Shown in pieces: positions 54,064 to 62,471 of a stretch of 64,000 nt of DNA. Source of the stretch: Phormidesmis priestleyi Ana (GTDB lineage: Bacteria; Cyanobacteriota; Cyanobacteriia; Phormidesmidales; Phormidesmidaceae); NCBI GenBank assembly GCA_001314865.1, contig LJZR01000001.1, positions 310,001 through 374,000 on the forward strand. Reading direction: 5' to 3'. How positions within the stretch are numbered: the stretch's first letter is position 1; each line of letters begins with the position of its first letter. Under the pieces are notes generated by a model that worked only from the letters and a program-made list of their open reading frames with translations, was not told the DNA's origin and made no database searches. A program made the position numbers and the translations under genes.

Positions 54064-54625
54064 ATACCATTCATCCTAATGATTCCAACGATCATTATTT
54101 GGGAATTTCTTGCATAGGAGAACAGATATTGACAATACACTATACTATCAATACTTATTTTCACAGAGTTTACAACATTTTGCTCATTTTCTTTTAATTC
54201 TATTTTGTTTTTATTTTTTAGCTTCAGTTGTGTGCTGTAACTTGTCTTCATTGACGCCTGTCCTATACATCTTTCAGTACAAAAAATCCTCTTTTTTTGT
54301 TTTTTTATACAGGCACGCAAGCACCCTCTTCTTTTTATACAAGAGATAGTTTTATACCGGCCTATAACCGAGAGATAAAGGTTGCAAAGTGAGCATGCAA
54401 GGGCTTTACTTGTCTGTGAGTATGCGCCTTCTCTATAGACAATATTCAACAATGTGAAGTTTCTAAACTAATTGAATCAATCATTTTTGTTGAAAACAAC
54501 TGAGCTTAAAGGGTTTGGCGTTTTTTTCCTTTTTTTCCCTGTTGCTTTCTCAAATAAAACAACAGGGAATATGTTTTTACTGATGAAGTGTGTAATTAGT
54601 TATTTGTTTCTTGAAATCTACTACT
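54064..54625. other. AT-rich gap between GT4 and paralog 3
   Basis: About 560 bp with long T- and A-rich runs (for example 54175-54330), clearly richer in AT than its surroundings. Divergent promoters are expected here. No gene is credible; frames at 53802-54452 (minus) and 54472-54744 (plus) lack start signals. Confidence 0.6.
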
Positions 54626-57601
54626 ATGACAACGACCCAGCCCAAATGGAGACAATCTCAGATCGGAGCCTCCAGAACTCACTTTATTCATGTTCTTTTC
54701 CGTATGCTCAAAGACGGTCTGTTCCATCCTTTCTTAATTCCTAGGGTCATTGCCGTGTTTTTATCGGCGGGCGGGCTGTATGCGGCTAGTGAAGGATTAA
54801 TAGGACGAGGTGCGATCGCTCAGATCGTCAACCGCGATCCCGTCACAGGCGCGGTCACTGTTGATCGCAACGCCTTCCAATTGCAGACAACTGACCTTGG
54901 TAACGACAGCGGCATCGGTCTGCCAACAGACTTGCCCGAGAGCGTTGGGGAAAAAATTGTGATTCCCGTCGAGCCGGAGAGACAGGCGCCTAACGGCATT
55001 ATCTTAAGGATCGATCAGCAATATATCGAAGATAACTTCAGCGTTCCGAACTCAACGGCAACCTACACGCTCGACGGCGACTCTATCCGCGCCAATGCGT
55101 TTTTTGAACTCGATACCCAAGAAGGCTCCCATCGCTTCGCAGAAGGGCTAGAAGTAATTATTCGCGACAGCCAAAACAACGAAATTGGGGTTCCTCTAGT
55201 TGAATTTGTCAGAGGCAGTTTTGATGAACTCGATGTTCTAAGAGTGCAAGATGCCAATGGGAACATCATAAACCTCTCAGATGTTGAGGTCATTCGCACC
55301 GAATCGTTTGGGCCTAACGATTCGGTGCAGGTGCGCGTACTCCATATAGAAAGCGATGGCGCGCCGCTATCGGCCGCGTCAGAATCAGGCGTTTACTTTA
55401 CCCGTGACGGTCAGCTAATTGCCGAAGATTCGGACGACAACGACTTTGATGATGGAAACTACCTCAATAGCGTGACCGGAGAAGGTAGCGCAGATGCCGT
55501 TGCCTCGGTGAGCAGCCGAGAAAGCGCTAACTTAGAAGAAACCCAAGAACTAGAACCTGAATTGCGAACAGAGGAAACCGTTCTTGAGCAGGAGACGGTG
55601 ACCACCACAGAAGTAGCGAGTGACGTGATCTCAGAAGAGCGAGTTCGCGGCAGTATTGAAACGCCCGATCCGAACGCGATGCGGCTAGGTCATGCAGTCG
55701 GTGTGCGCACCGAAAATGATGAACAGCTCGTATACAACCGCTACGGGGGCACTGTTCAACTTCGGGCGGGGAGCGATGGCCTCAGTGCCGCCGCACAGCT
55801 CCCGCCCTTAATTGGCAATCCCAATGTCCCGCCAACCCTACTGACCGGTGAGCTGAATTTTAATCCTTGGGTCAGCGACAACGAAGCCGGTTTGTCGGCT
55901 ACCGTTGCGGTGACGCAGTTTTTAACCCGGACTCATCACATCGCCACAGATGCTTTTGGCAACACAATTGAAAACCCAGCGCCCAGAGGATCTAGGCTAG
56001 TTGAACCGACTGGACTATTCAACAATCGGCGGCTAGTGGGCTATGTACCGGCTGTCGTCGGGGTGGATGCCGACGATGCGCAGCTCTCTTCTCAAGCAGG
56101 CATTTTTAATTTGCCAGCCGATCAGGCAGTGGTCATCAAGCCCTTGGGCGCAGGGCAAGTGGGTGCCGGGGACGCGGCCTATGAGCGCAATGTGGGCGGC
56201 TATATCATTGAAAGAACTGATGGCAGCATGACCTTTGTACCGCAGTGGACAGAAGCTGGCTATGCTCAAGACGATATTACGCTCGCAGCCGGTGAAGCCG
56301 CCCGTATTATCTATGCGCTAGTGCCTCAGCAAGCAGGCCAAAATCTCCAGGTAGATCAGCGCTATGAGGTCACCACTGGGCCAAGCGGCTACCAAATTGT
56401 TGATGGTGGCTTTAGAATTATTTCTGCCGATAGGCAACCGCAGAACTTTTTACGCGAAATGGCTGAGGTATATGCGGTAGAAGATACGGTGCAGGGAAGC
56501 AATGCGGCCACGCCTGAATTTAATGGCGTGCAGGGCACCTACATTACCAATGGCCAACTGATGCCAACGGTCGATATTAATTTACCTAACGCGGCAGATG
56601 CTAGGGTCGGCAATGAAGTGTCGTTGCTGACGGCGGCGAATCCTCAGCCGGGGCAGGCAGCTTATGCCAGAACCACCCGAGCAGCCGGTTTTTACCTGGG
56701 GGGATCGTTCACGGGCGGCATTGGCAACCAGCGAGATACCATCCAGCAAAGGCTGGCGACTTCTACTATAGAAACTGACCAGCAGCGCACAACGCTGGCT
56801 GTCAATCAGTTTTTAACTCCCCTGACTCAAGTGAGCTTTATCCGCCGAGACCGGTTGACCACAACCGACACGCCAGGCACTGCTCGATTTGATATCAGTG
56901 CAGCTGGTGAATTAGAGAATACGCGGTTTGAGTCTACTGATGAACAGCTAGCAGCCGCAACCACTAACGTGAGTTTCGATGTGTTGTCTACCGAGACCGA
57001 GATTACAGCAGGTGAGGAAGAACAGATTGAATCGACCACTAACACTCAGGTGGAGGTCTTAGCGCGCCGGGAGGTGGCTAGCGATGAAACAGCGGTCAGT
57101 GGGTCAGACAGCTATGCCAATGCTTCACCTGTGCAGGGAGAAATTGCTTTGGGCGGCGTGCTGAACTTTGGCAACACGCCTTGGACACCCGCTGCGAATA
57201 CCGTTAGAGCCGAGCTGTTCTTTAGAGACACTGTGATTGGCCGGGGAGGCAGTGGTTCAGAAACGGGCTGGCGAGCTTCGCTGATGTTCCATCCGTTTGG
57301 CGAGCGCCAGCGGGAGGCGTATCAGTACGATGAGTTTGGCAATGTGGTGCCGCTGTATAAAACAGAGGCGGTGCGAGATGCCAATGGGGTTCAGGTCATG
57401 GAAGAAGTCGTAGCCGCCGATGGCAGCCGGGTGATGCTGCCAGTGAATCGGTTTGTCATAGATGAGCTAACAGGCGATCGCATTCCCCAAACTGTTGGCA
57501 CAGGGCGCTCTCAAGGCCCTGGCCTATATGTTCGCGCGCAGGATACCTGGGACGACGACGACAGTTTGGCCGTTGATGGCGGCGTTCAGCTCTCCTTTTA
57601 G
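54626..57601 (+). CDS. Large exported paralog 3 (surface or outer-membrane protein of unknown family)
   Basis: A 991-residue paralog. The leader of about 66 residues ends GRGAIAQ, again with HIP1 encoding Ala-Ile-Ala. Block A is shorter in matches than in the others; block B has RLGHAVGVRTEN, GELNFNPWVSDNEAGLSAT, TFVPQW and IIYALVPQQ; block C has NFGNTPWTPAANTVRAELF and FHPFGERQREAYQYDE and ends GGVQLSF. The first linker motif is ELEPELRTEE. No Cys at all. ATG 54626 is used; TTG 54611 would add five residues. A strong terminator follows. Confidence 0.77.
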   Translation: MTTTQPKWRQSQIGASRTHFIHVLFRMLKDGLFHPFLIPRVIAVFLSAGGLYAASEGLIGRGAIAQIVNRDPVTGAVTVDRNAFQLQTTDLGNDSGIGLPTDLPESVGEKIVIPVEPERQAPNGIILRIDQQYIEDNFSVPNSTATYTLDGDSIRANAFFELDTQEGSHRFAEGLEVIIRDSQNNEIGVPLVEFVRGSFDELDVLRVQDANGNIINLSDVEVIRTESFGPNDSVQVRVLHIESDGAPLSAASESGVYFTRDGQLIAEDSDDNDFDDGNYLNSVTGEGSADAVASVSSRESANLEETQELEPELRTEETVLEQETVTTTEVASDVISEERVRGSIETPDPNAMRLGHAVGVRTENDEQLVYNRYGGTVQLRAGSDGLSAAAQLPPLIGNPNVPPTLLTGELNFNPWVSDNEAGLSATVAVTQFLTRTHHIATDAFGNTIENPAPRGSRLVEPTGLFNNRRLVGYVPAVVGVDADDAQLSSQAGIFNLPADQAVVIKPLGAGQVGAGDAAYERNVGGYIIERTDGSMTFVPQWTEAGYAQDDITLAAGEAARIIYALVPQQAGQNLQVDQRYEVTTGPSGYQIVDGGFRIISADRQPQNFLREMAEVYAVEDTVQGSNAATPEFNGVQGTYITNGQLMPTVDINLPNAADARVGNEVSLLTAANPQPGQAAYARTTRAAGFYLGGSFTGGIGNQRDTIQQRLATSTIETDQQRTTLAVNQFLTPLTQVSFIRRDRLTTTDTPGTARFDISAAGELENTRFESTDEQLAAATTNVSFDVLSTETEITAGEEEQIESTTNTQVEVLARREVASDETAVSGSDSYANASPVQGEIALGGVLNFGNTPWTPAANTVRAELFFRDTVIGRGGSGSETGWRASLMFHPFGERQREAYQYDEFGNVVPLYKTEAVRDANGVQVMEEVVAADGSRVMLPVNRFVIDELTGDRIPQTVGTGRSQGPGLYVRAQDTWDDDDSLAVDGGVQLSF

Positions 57602-57662
57602 GCCTTGCTTTTGCTAGGTTGCGTCCTTTAAAGAACAATACAGGTTAGCTTTCAGGCGATAG

Positions 57663-57695
57663 GCGATTTTCTGAGTACTCAGAAAATCGCTTTTT
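57663..57695 (+). terminator. Intrinsic terminator of paralog 3
   Basis: A perfect 28-bp palindrome (57663-57690; each half is GCGATTTTCTGAGT or its complement) is followed by T5. Confidence 0.85.
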
Positions 57696-57741
57696 CTATG
57701 TTTGCTTCTATGCTTTCCTCTATGTTTGCCTCTATGTTTGT
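57694..57741. repeat. 12-bp tandem repeat, 4 copies
   Basis: TTCTATGTTTGC and variants repeat four times directly after the terminator of paralog 3. Confidence 0.85.
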
Positions 57742-57967
57742 GATTGTTGTCACTGCTGAAATTTTATTTTTTCTGTTTTTTCAGCAACATTATAAATTCA
57801 ACAACATGAAGATTCAAAATATTTTGGTTTGGCTATATTAGGCCATATTGACTGATACTGAAGGGTTTTACGGTTTCTTTGGCAAAGTGAGGCTGAAAAA
57901 CTATACGGAAAGCGTTTTTATTGCAGAACTATGTAGGTGACATCGTATCTTTTATAGGAGATCTGCC

Positions 57968-60934
57968 ATGACGCTTCTATCCCTAAAACACACTGCACAG
58001 CCAGCGCTTAAGCAGTTTGGTACTACGCGATTCAGGCTGTCTTCTTTGCTTGAAACCAATATTTCTATGCCTCAGCTCATGGCAGCGCTGTTGACTACAG
58101 GTGGGCTCGGGCTGACCCATCAAAGTAGTGCGATCGCCCAGGTTACAATCAACCGCGATGCCGTGACGGGAGCCGTTCGCGTCAACCAAAATGTTTACAC
58201 CATTGATACCGGGAGCCTCACCAACAGCTCAAACATTCCACTGCCCGCTCTACTGCCCGCCGATACCGACTTTGGTAATCCCATTCGCGTCACTGAAGAT
58301 GGACGGCTCGCACCTAATAGCATCATTCTAGGCACTAACGCTAACTACATCAGAGACAATTTTACCAATACTATCAACGGCAATTCGCCAGGGCCTACTT
58401 ACCAGATACAAGAAGGCACAATCAGCATTACCACCTCGCTAAATCTGAGGCAAGTACCGGGGCAACATGCCTACGGTGAAGGGATTCGAGTGCGGGTGCT
58501 GGATGCTAACAACAATGTGAATCCCAATGCAGTGGTGACCGATGGTAACGGGCAGGTGATCACCCAGATATTTATTCGAGGCGATGACGTCACCGTTGGG
58601 CCTAACGGCCAGCCATTGAATTCTGAAGAATTGCTGTTTGTCACCTACCAAGAAGGCGAAAGGGTTGAAATTCAGATGCTGAACATTCGAGAAAATAATG
58701 CAGCTGAAAGTGAATCAGGGGCTTATTTTTCTAGTGATGGTCGGGTAATTGTTGAAGATTTTGAAAATGGGGGTGACCGAGACTTTGACGATGGTGACTA
58801 CTTTAACCTGCGAGTGGGTTCAGGAGAAGCGATCGCCCTCGAAGAAGATACCCGCACCGCCTTTAGCACCCGCACGGATGAGACACCCCTAGAAGCGGAA
58901 ACCCGGCGCGAAAGCATCGCTGTCGAAGATACGATAGAAACCGTTATCGAAGCCTCAGGCGATATCACCACCGAAGATAGAATTTGGGGGAGCGTCGAGA
59001 TTGTCGGCGACACAACGACCCGCTTAGGTCATGCAACGGGCACACGCACAGAAGATGGTAAACAGCTGGTGTATAACCGCTACGCCAGTACGGCTCAGTT
59101 ACAGGCGGGTAGCGATGGCATTAGCGCAGCCGGGCAGCTCGCCCCCATCAACCTTTCTCCGAGTGCGCCACCGACGCTACTGACTGGCAAACTCGCCTTT
59201 AATCCGTGGGTAGATGACGGGCAGGCAGGCTTTGTTGCTTCAGCGGGCGTTACGCAGTTTTTAAACCGAACGCATCAGATCGCCCAAGATGCGCTAGGCA
59301 ACCCCATTGTCAATCCTAATCCCGCTGGCCCCAGGCTACTAGAGCCTGCTGGGCTACTCAGCAATCGCCGGTTTGTGGGCTACGTGCCAGCTAGTACAAA
59401 CACAACAACCCTGCAAGGCGAGCAGCTGACTTCGATAGACGGTGTGTTTAACTTGCCAGCCGACCGAGACTTGGTTATTTCACCGCCCAATCCTCGAAGC
59501 GTAGGCCCTGGCAACGCAGCCTACACCGACAATGTAGGCGGTTTAATCATTGAACAAACCAACGGTAGCAAAGTTTTTATTCCACAGTGGTCTAAAGCAG
59601 GCTACGAATCTGCTCCAATCACCTTAGAAGCCGGAGAAGCCACCCGGATTATCTACGCATTGGTGCCTCAGCAAACCGGGCAACAACTGCAACTGGGCCA
59701 ACGGTATGAGGTAACGAGCAGCGCGACGGGCGATCGCATCACCAACGGCGGATTCTTGATTATCTCTGCTGACCAACAGCCCCAAAACTTTTTGCAAGAG
59801 GCCACTGAAATATACGCGGTAGAAGATACGCTGCCGATTGGGAATGCGGTCACCGAACAGTTTAACGGGGTACAAGGCGTCTATGTTCAAGCACCGGGGC
59901 AACGACCCATACCTACGGTAGATCTCACGCTAAGCGGCCAGGCCGACGCCAAAGTAGGAAATGCCCTCTATCCAATGCTTGCGGGCGAGGGAGATCCGGG
60001 CCAACGGGCCTATGCTCGCACCACTCGGGCCGCTGGCTTCTACCTGGGCGGATCACTCACAGGCGGCATTGGCAATCAGCGCGATACCATTAACCAACAA
60101 ACGGCTACCTTAGAAACCGCCACCGACCAGCGGCGCATTGAACAAACAATCAACACTTTTTTAACCCCGATTACTCAAGTTGACGAAACCACCGTAGAAA
60201 CCACAGAGACCATTCAAAGCACCGGACGTGCGACCTTTGCCATTGACGGTAACGGGCAGCTAGCCAATGCGGCCTTTACCCCTTTTACAACAGAAGTGAT
60301 TGCCGCTAGCAGTCGTGATCTAGAAACCACAACTACTCGCCAAAGCGGCGAAGAAGTCCTGGCCGATTCAACAACGCAAACCGCTATGCAGATTTTAGGA
60401 ACTCGGGTGAATGTGGTAGAACAAGATGCCACGACCAACCGCAGCAGCTATGCCAATGTTTCTCCTTTGCAGGGAGAAATCGCCCTTGGCGGGGTGCTGA
60501 ACTTTGGCAATACGCCCTGGACGCCAGCGGCAAATACGCTCAGGGCCGAGCTGTTTTTACGGGATACCCTCATTGGTCGCAGCAGCCGCGAGGCTCAAAC
60601 AGGGTGGCGAGCCGCCCTGACGTTTCATCCGTTTGGAGAACAGCAGCAGCAGGCATACCAATATGATGAATCGGGTGAGGCAGTGCCGCTGTACAAAACC
60701 GAGCCAGTACTAGATGAAGCGGGCAATCAACTCGTAGAGCAGCGAGTTACCGCCGACGGCAAGGAAGTCTTGCTGCCGGTCAATCGATTTGCCTTGGATA
60801 GCTCGGGTCAGCGCATTGCTCAAACCGTAGGGACTGGGCGCGCTAATGGGCCTGGGCTATATGTACGATTACAGGATATTTGGAACTCCAGTGGCGGTGT
60901 CACCGTCGATGGCGGCGTTCAGTTCTCTTTTTAA
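57968..60934 (+). CDS. Large exported paralog 4 (surface or outer-membrane protein of unknown family)
   Basis: A 988-residue paralog. ATG 57968 is the only start among the four with a clear Shine-Dalgarno (AGGAGA). The leader of about 58 residues ends SSAIAQ, with HIP1 at the Ala-Ile-Ala codons. Block B has RLGHATGTRTED, GKLAFNPWVDDGQAGFVAS, VFIPQW and IIYALVPQQ, and GFYLGGSLTGGIGNQRDTIN; block C has NFGNTPWTPAANTLRAELFLRDT and FHPFGE and ends GGVQFSF. The linker motif is PLEAETRRES. No Cys. Its stop lies in a 13-bp tandem repeat. Confidence 0.78.
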   Translation: MTLLSLKHTAQPALKQFGTTRFRLSSLLETNISMPQLMAALLTTGGLGLTHQSSAIAQVTINRDAVTGAVRVNQNVYTIDTGSLTNSSNIPLPALLPADTDFGNPIRVTEDGRLAPNSIILGTNANYIRDNFTNTINGNSPGPTYQIQEGTISITTSLNLRQVPGQHAYGEGIRVRVLDANNNVNPNAVVTDGNGQVITQIFIRGDDVTVGPNGQPLNSEELLFVTYQEGERVEIQMLNIRENNAAESESGAYFSSDGRVIVEDFENGGDRDFDDGDYFNLRVGSGEAIALEEDTRTAFSTRTDETPLEAETRRESIAVEDTIETVIEASGDITTEDRIWGSVEIVGDTTTRLGHATGTRTEDGKQLVYNRYASTAQLQAGSDGISAAGQLAPINLSPSAPPTLLTGKLAFNPWVDDGQAGFVASAGVTQFLNRTHQIAQDALGNPIVNPNPAGPRLLEPAGLLSNRRFVGYVPASTNTTTLQGEQLTSIDGVFNLPADRDLVISPPNPRSVGPGNAAYTDNVGGLIIEQTNGSKVFIPQWSKAGYESAPITLEAGEATRIIYALVPQQTGQQLQLGQRYEVTSSATGDRITNGGFLIISADQQPQNFLQEATEIYAVEDTLPIGNAVTEQFNGVQGVYVQAPGQRPIPTVDLTLSGQADAKVGNALYPMLAGEGDPGQRAYARTTRAAGFYLGGSLTGGIGNQRDTINQQTATLETATDQRRIEQTINTFLTPITQVDETTVETTETIQSTGRATFAIDGNGQLANAAFTPFTTEVIAASSRDLETTTTRQSGEEVLADSTTQTAMQILGTRVNVVEQDATTNRSSYANVSPLQGEIALGGVLNFGNTPWTPAANTLRAELFLRDTLIGRSSREAQTGWRAALTFHPFGEQQQQAYQYDESGEAVPLYKTEPVLDEAGNQLVEQRVTADGKEVLLPVNRFALDSSGQRIAQTVGTGRANGPGLYVRLQDIWNSSGGVTVDGGVQFSF

Positions 60935-60993
60935 GAACATCTTTTAAGAACATCTTTTAAGAACGTCTTTTAACGACATCTTTTAACGACATT
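60929..60993. repeat. 13-bp tandem repeat, 5 copies, over the stop of paralog 4
   Basis: TTTTAAGAACATC twice, then TTTTAAGAACGTC, TTTTAACGACATC and TTTTAACGACATT. The first TAA is the stop codon. Confidence 0.92.
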
Positions 60994-61050
60994 AATGGCA
61001 CGGTGATTAATGGCATAGTGATATGCGAAACGATCATAGGCCGTTGGGAC

Positions 61051-61710
61051 ATGCCAAAAATCACGCATCTTATTTATGATTTTGACGGGCTACTGCTAGA
61101 TACTGAACCCATTTACTGCCGGGTAAATGAGATGATTGCCGCGCGCTATGGCAAGCAGTTTACCAGAGCGCTGCATCGCAAAATTATGGGCCGTCAGGCG
61201 ATGGACTGTGCGCAAATATTAGTGGCAGAGCTAGACTTACCGCTGACGGCTGAGGCGCATTTGCAGGCGAGGGATGAGCTGATTTTTGATATGTTACCCG
61301 AGGCAATGCCAATGCCGGGTGCTAAGGAACTGACGCAGCGGTTTTATGAGCTAGGGGTGAAGCAGGCGATCGCGACTAGTTCTGCCGCCGTCACTTTTAA
61401 CCTCAAAACCCAGCGCTATCAGGACTGGCTCGCTATTTTTAACGCCATCGTACTGGGCAGCGACCCAGCAGTAAAACGCAGCAAGCCAGCCCCAGACAGC
61501 TTTTTGGTGGCCGCTCAGCGGTTAGGCGCCCAGCCAGCTGAGTGCCTGGTGTTTGAAGACTCACCCGCGGGCGTGACGGCAGCCAAACAGGCAGGCATGA
61601 GCGTGGTTGCTGTGCCTGCTGCCCATATGGATAAAGCGATGTATCGCGAGGCCGATGAGGTGCTCACTGCGCTGAGTGATTTTGAGCCTCAGCGGTGGAT
61701 GTTGCCCTAG
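61051..61710 (+). CDS. HAD family phosphatase (beta-phosphoglucomutase-like)
   Basis: A 219-residue hydrolase. HAD motif I is DFDGLLLDTEP at residues 8-18, motif II ATSSAA, motif III with KPAPDSFL, and motif IV FEDSPAGVTAA. The helical cap has the layout of sugar-phosphate phosphatases or phosphoglucomutases; the exact substrate is not clear. ATG 61051 is used because motif I then sits at the usual distance; ATG 61003 would add 16 odd residues. Confidence 0.92.
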   Translation: MPKITHLIYDFDGLLLDTEPIYCRVNEMIAARYGKQFTRALHRKIMGRQAMDCAQILVAELDLPLTAEAHLQARDELIFDMLPEAMPMPGAKELTQRFYELGVKQAIATSSAAVTFNLKTQRYQDWLAIFNAIVLGSDPAVKRSKPAPDSFLVAAQRLGAQPAECLVFEDSPAGVTAAKQAGMSVVAVPAAHMDKAMYREADEVLTALSDFEPQRWMLP

Positions 61711-61726
61711 TGAATGCTGCCCGGAT

Positions 61727-61782
61727 GGATCGGGCCTACTGGATCGGGCCTACTGGATCGGGCCTACTGGATCGGGCCTACT
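61727..61782. repeat. 14-bp tandem repeat, 4 perfect copies
   Basis: GGATCGGGCCTACT repeats four times, followed by a decayed copy, 16 bp past the HAD stop. Confidence 0.92.
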
Positions 61783-61990
61783 GGATGGATCTGGCCTAGA
61801 TGGGTGCGGCGTTAGGGATACGTTACATAGTCCTTATACTTTCGCCGCTTTTTGTAAAGTCAGTGCAAATAACTAGACTCTACACTTACGACATAGAGTG
61901 CTCAGTGAATATAACAGTAAGACAACGAGCACATCGTCACCAAGACCGGTTGCTCGCTCTGTCGTCATCTGAGATTGAAGGTTAAGCACT

Positions 61991-62095
61991 ATGTTTCGTT
62001 CTCTGTTATTCGGTATTTGCGGACTGGCAACAGTACTTGTTTTCCTCGTACTCGACCCTCGCGCTTTCACGACACCGTTTGAGAGCGAGTGGTAA
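61991..62095 (+). CDS. Candidate 34-aa single-span membrane peptide
   Basis: ATG 61991 has GAAGG eight bases upstream. The peptide has one hydrophobic helix (LLFGICGLATVLVFLVL) and a short polar C-terminus (FTTPFESEW). Size and layout resemble small thylakoid subunits, but it matches none I know. A strong terminator lies 130 bp downstream, which supports a transcript here. Confidence 0.5.
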   Translation: MFRSLLFGICGLATVLVFLVLDPRAFTTPFESEW

Positions 62096-62158
62096 GTGCC
62101 AGTAGCAAGTGCCAGTAGCAAGCGCCAGTAGCAAGCGCCAGTAGCAAATGCCAGTAGC
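62094..62158. repeat. 13-bp tandem repeat, 5 copies, at the stop of the 34-aa ORF
   Basis: AAGTGCCAGTAGC and variants. The first copy begins inside the TAA stop codon. Confidence 0.92.
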
Positions 62159-62225
62159 AAATGCCAGTGGACTGACAACAGCTTCTAACTTTCTAAATTT
62201 TCGTTTTTTTGAGTAGGTTACTTAT

Positions 62226-62259
62226 CCCTCAAAGTCCATGGACTTTGAGGGATTTTTTT
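62226..62259 (+). terminator. Strong intrinsic terminator
   Basis: A perfect 26-bp palindrome (62226-62251, half CCCTCAAAGTCCA) is followed by A and T7. It probably ends the transcript carrying the 34-aa ORF. Confidence 0.88.
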
Positions 62260-62322
62260 GTATTCGACCCATACCCGATTAGCGGGCTAAGTGACCGAAG
62301 CCAGCCAAAGACAGCCAGAGAC

Positions 62323-62424
62323 AGCCAAAACTACTAGCCAAAACTACTAGCCAAAACTACTAGCCAAAACTACTAGCCAAAACTACTAGCCAAAACTACT
62401 AGCCAAAACTACTAGCCAAAACTA
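62323..62424. repeat. 13-bp tandem repeat, 7 copies plus a part
   Basis: AGCCAAAACTACT is repeated seven times without change, then an 11-bp part; decayed AGCCAAAGAC-like copies lie to the left. Confidence 0.93.
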
Positions 62425-62471
62425 AAGGTGCTCTGAATTCCCTGTTGTCAGGCAGGCGATCGGATGCGAGC

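Noticed and set aside
53802-54452. 216-codon open frame on the minus strand
   Set aside because: It overlaps the GT4 start in another frame and runs through AT-rich non-coding DNA.
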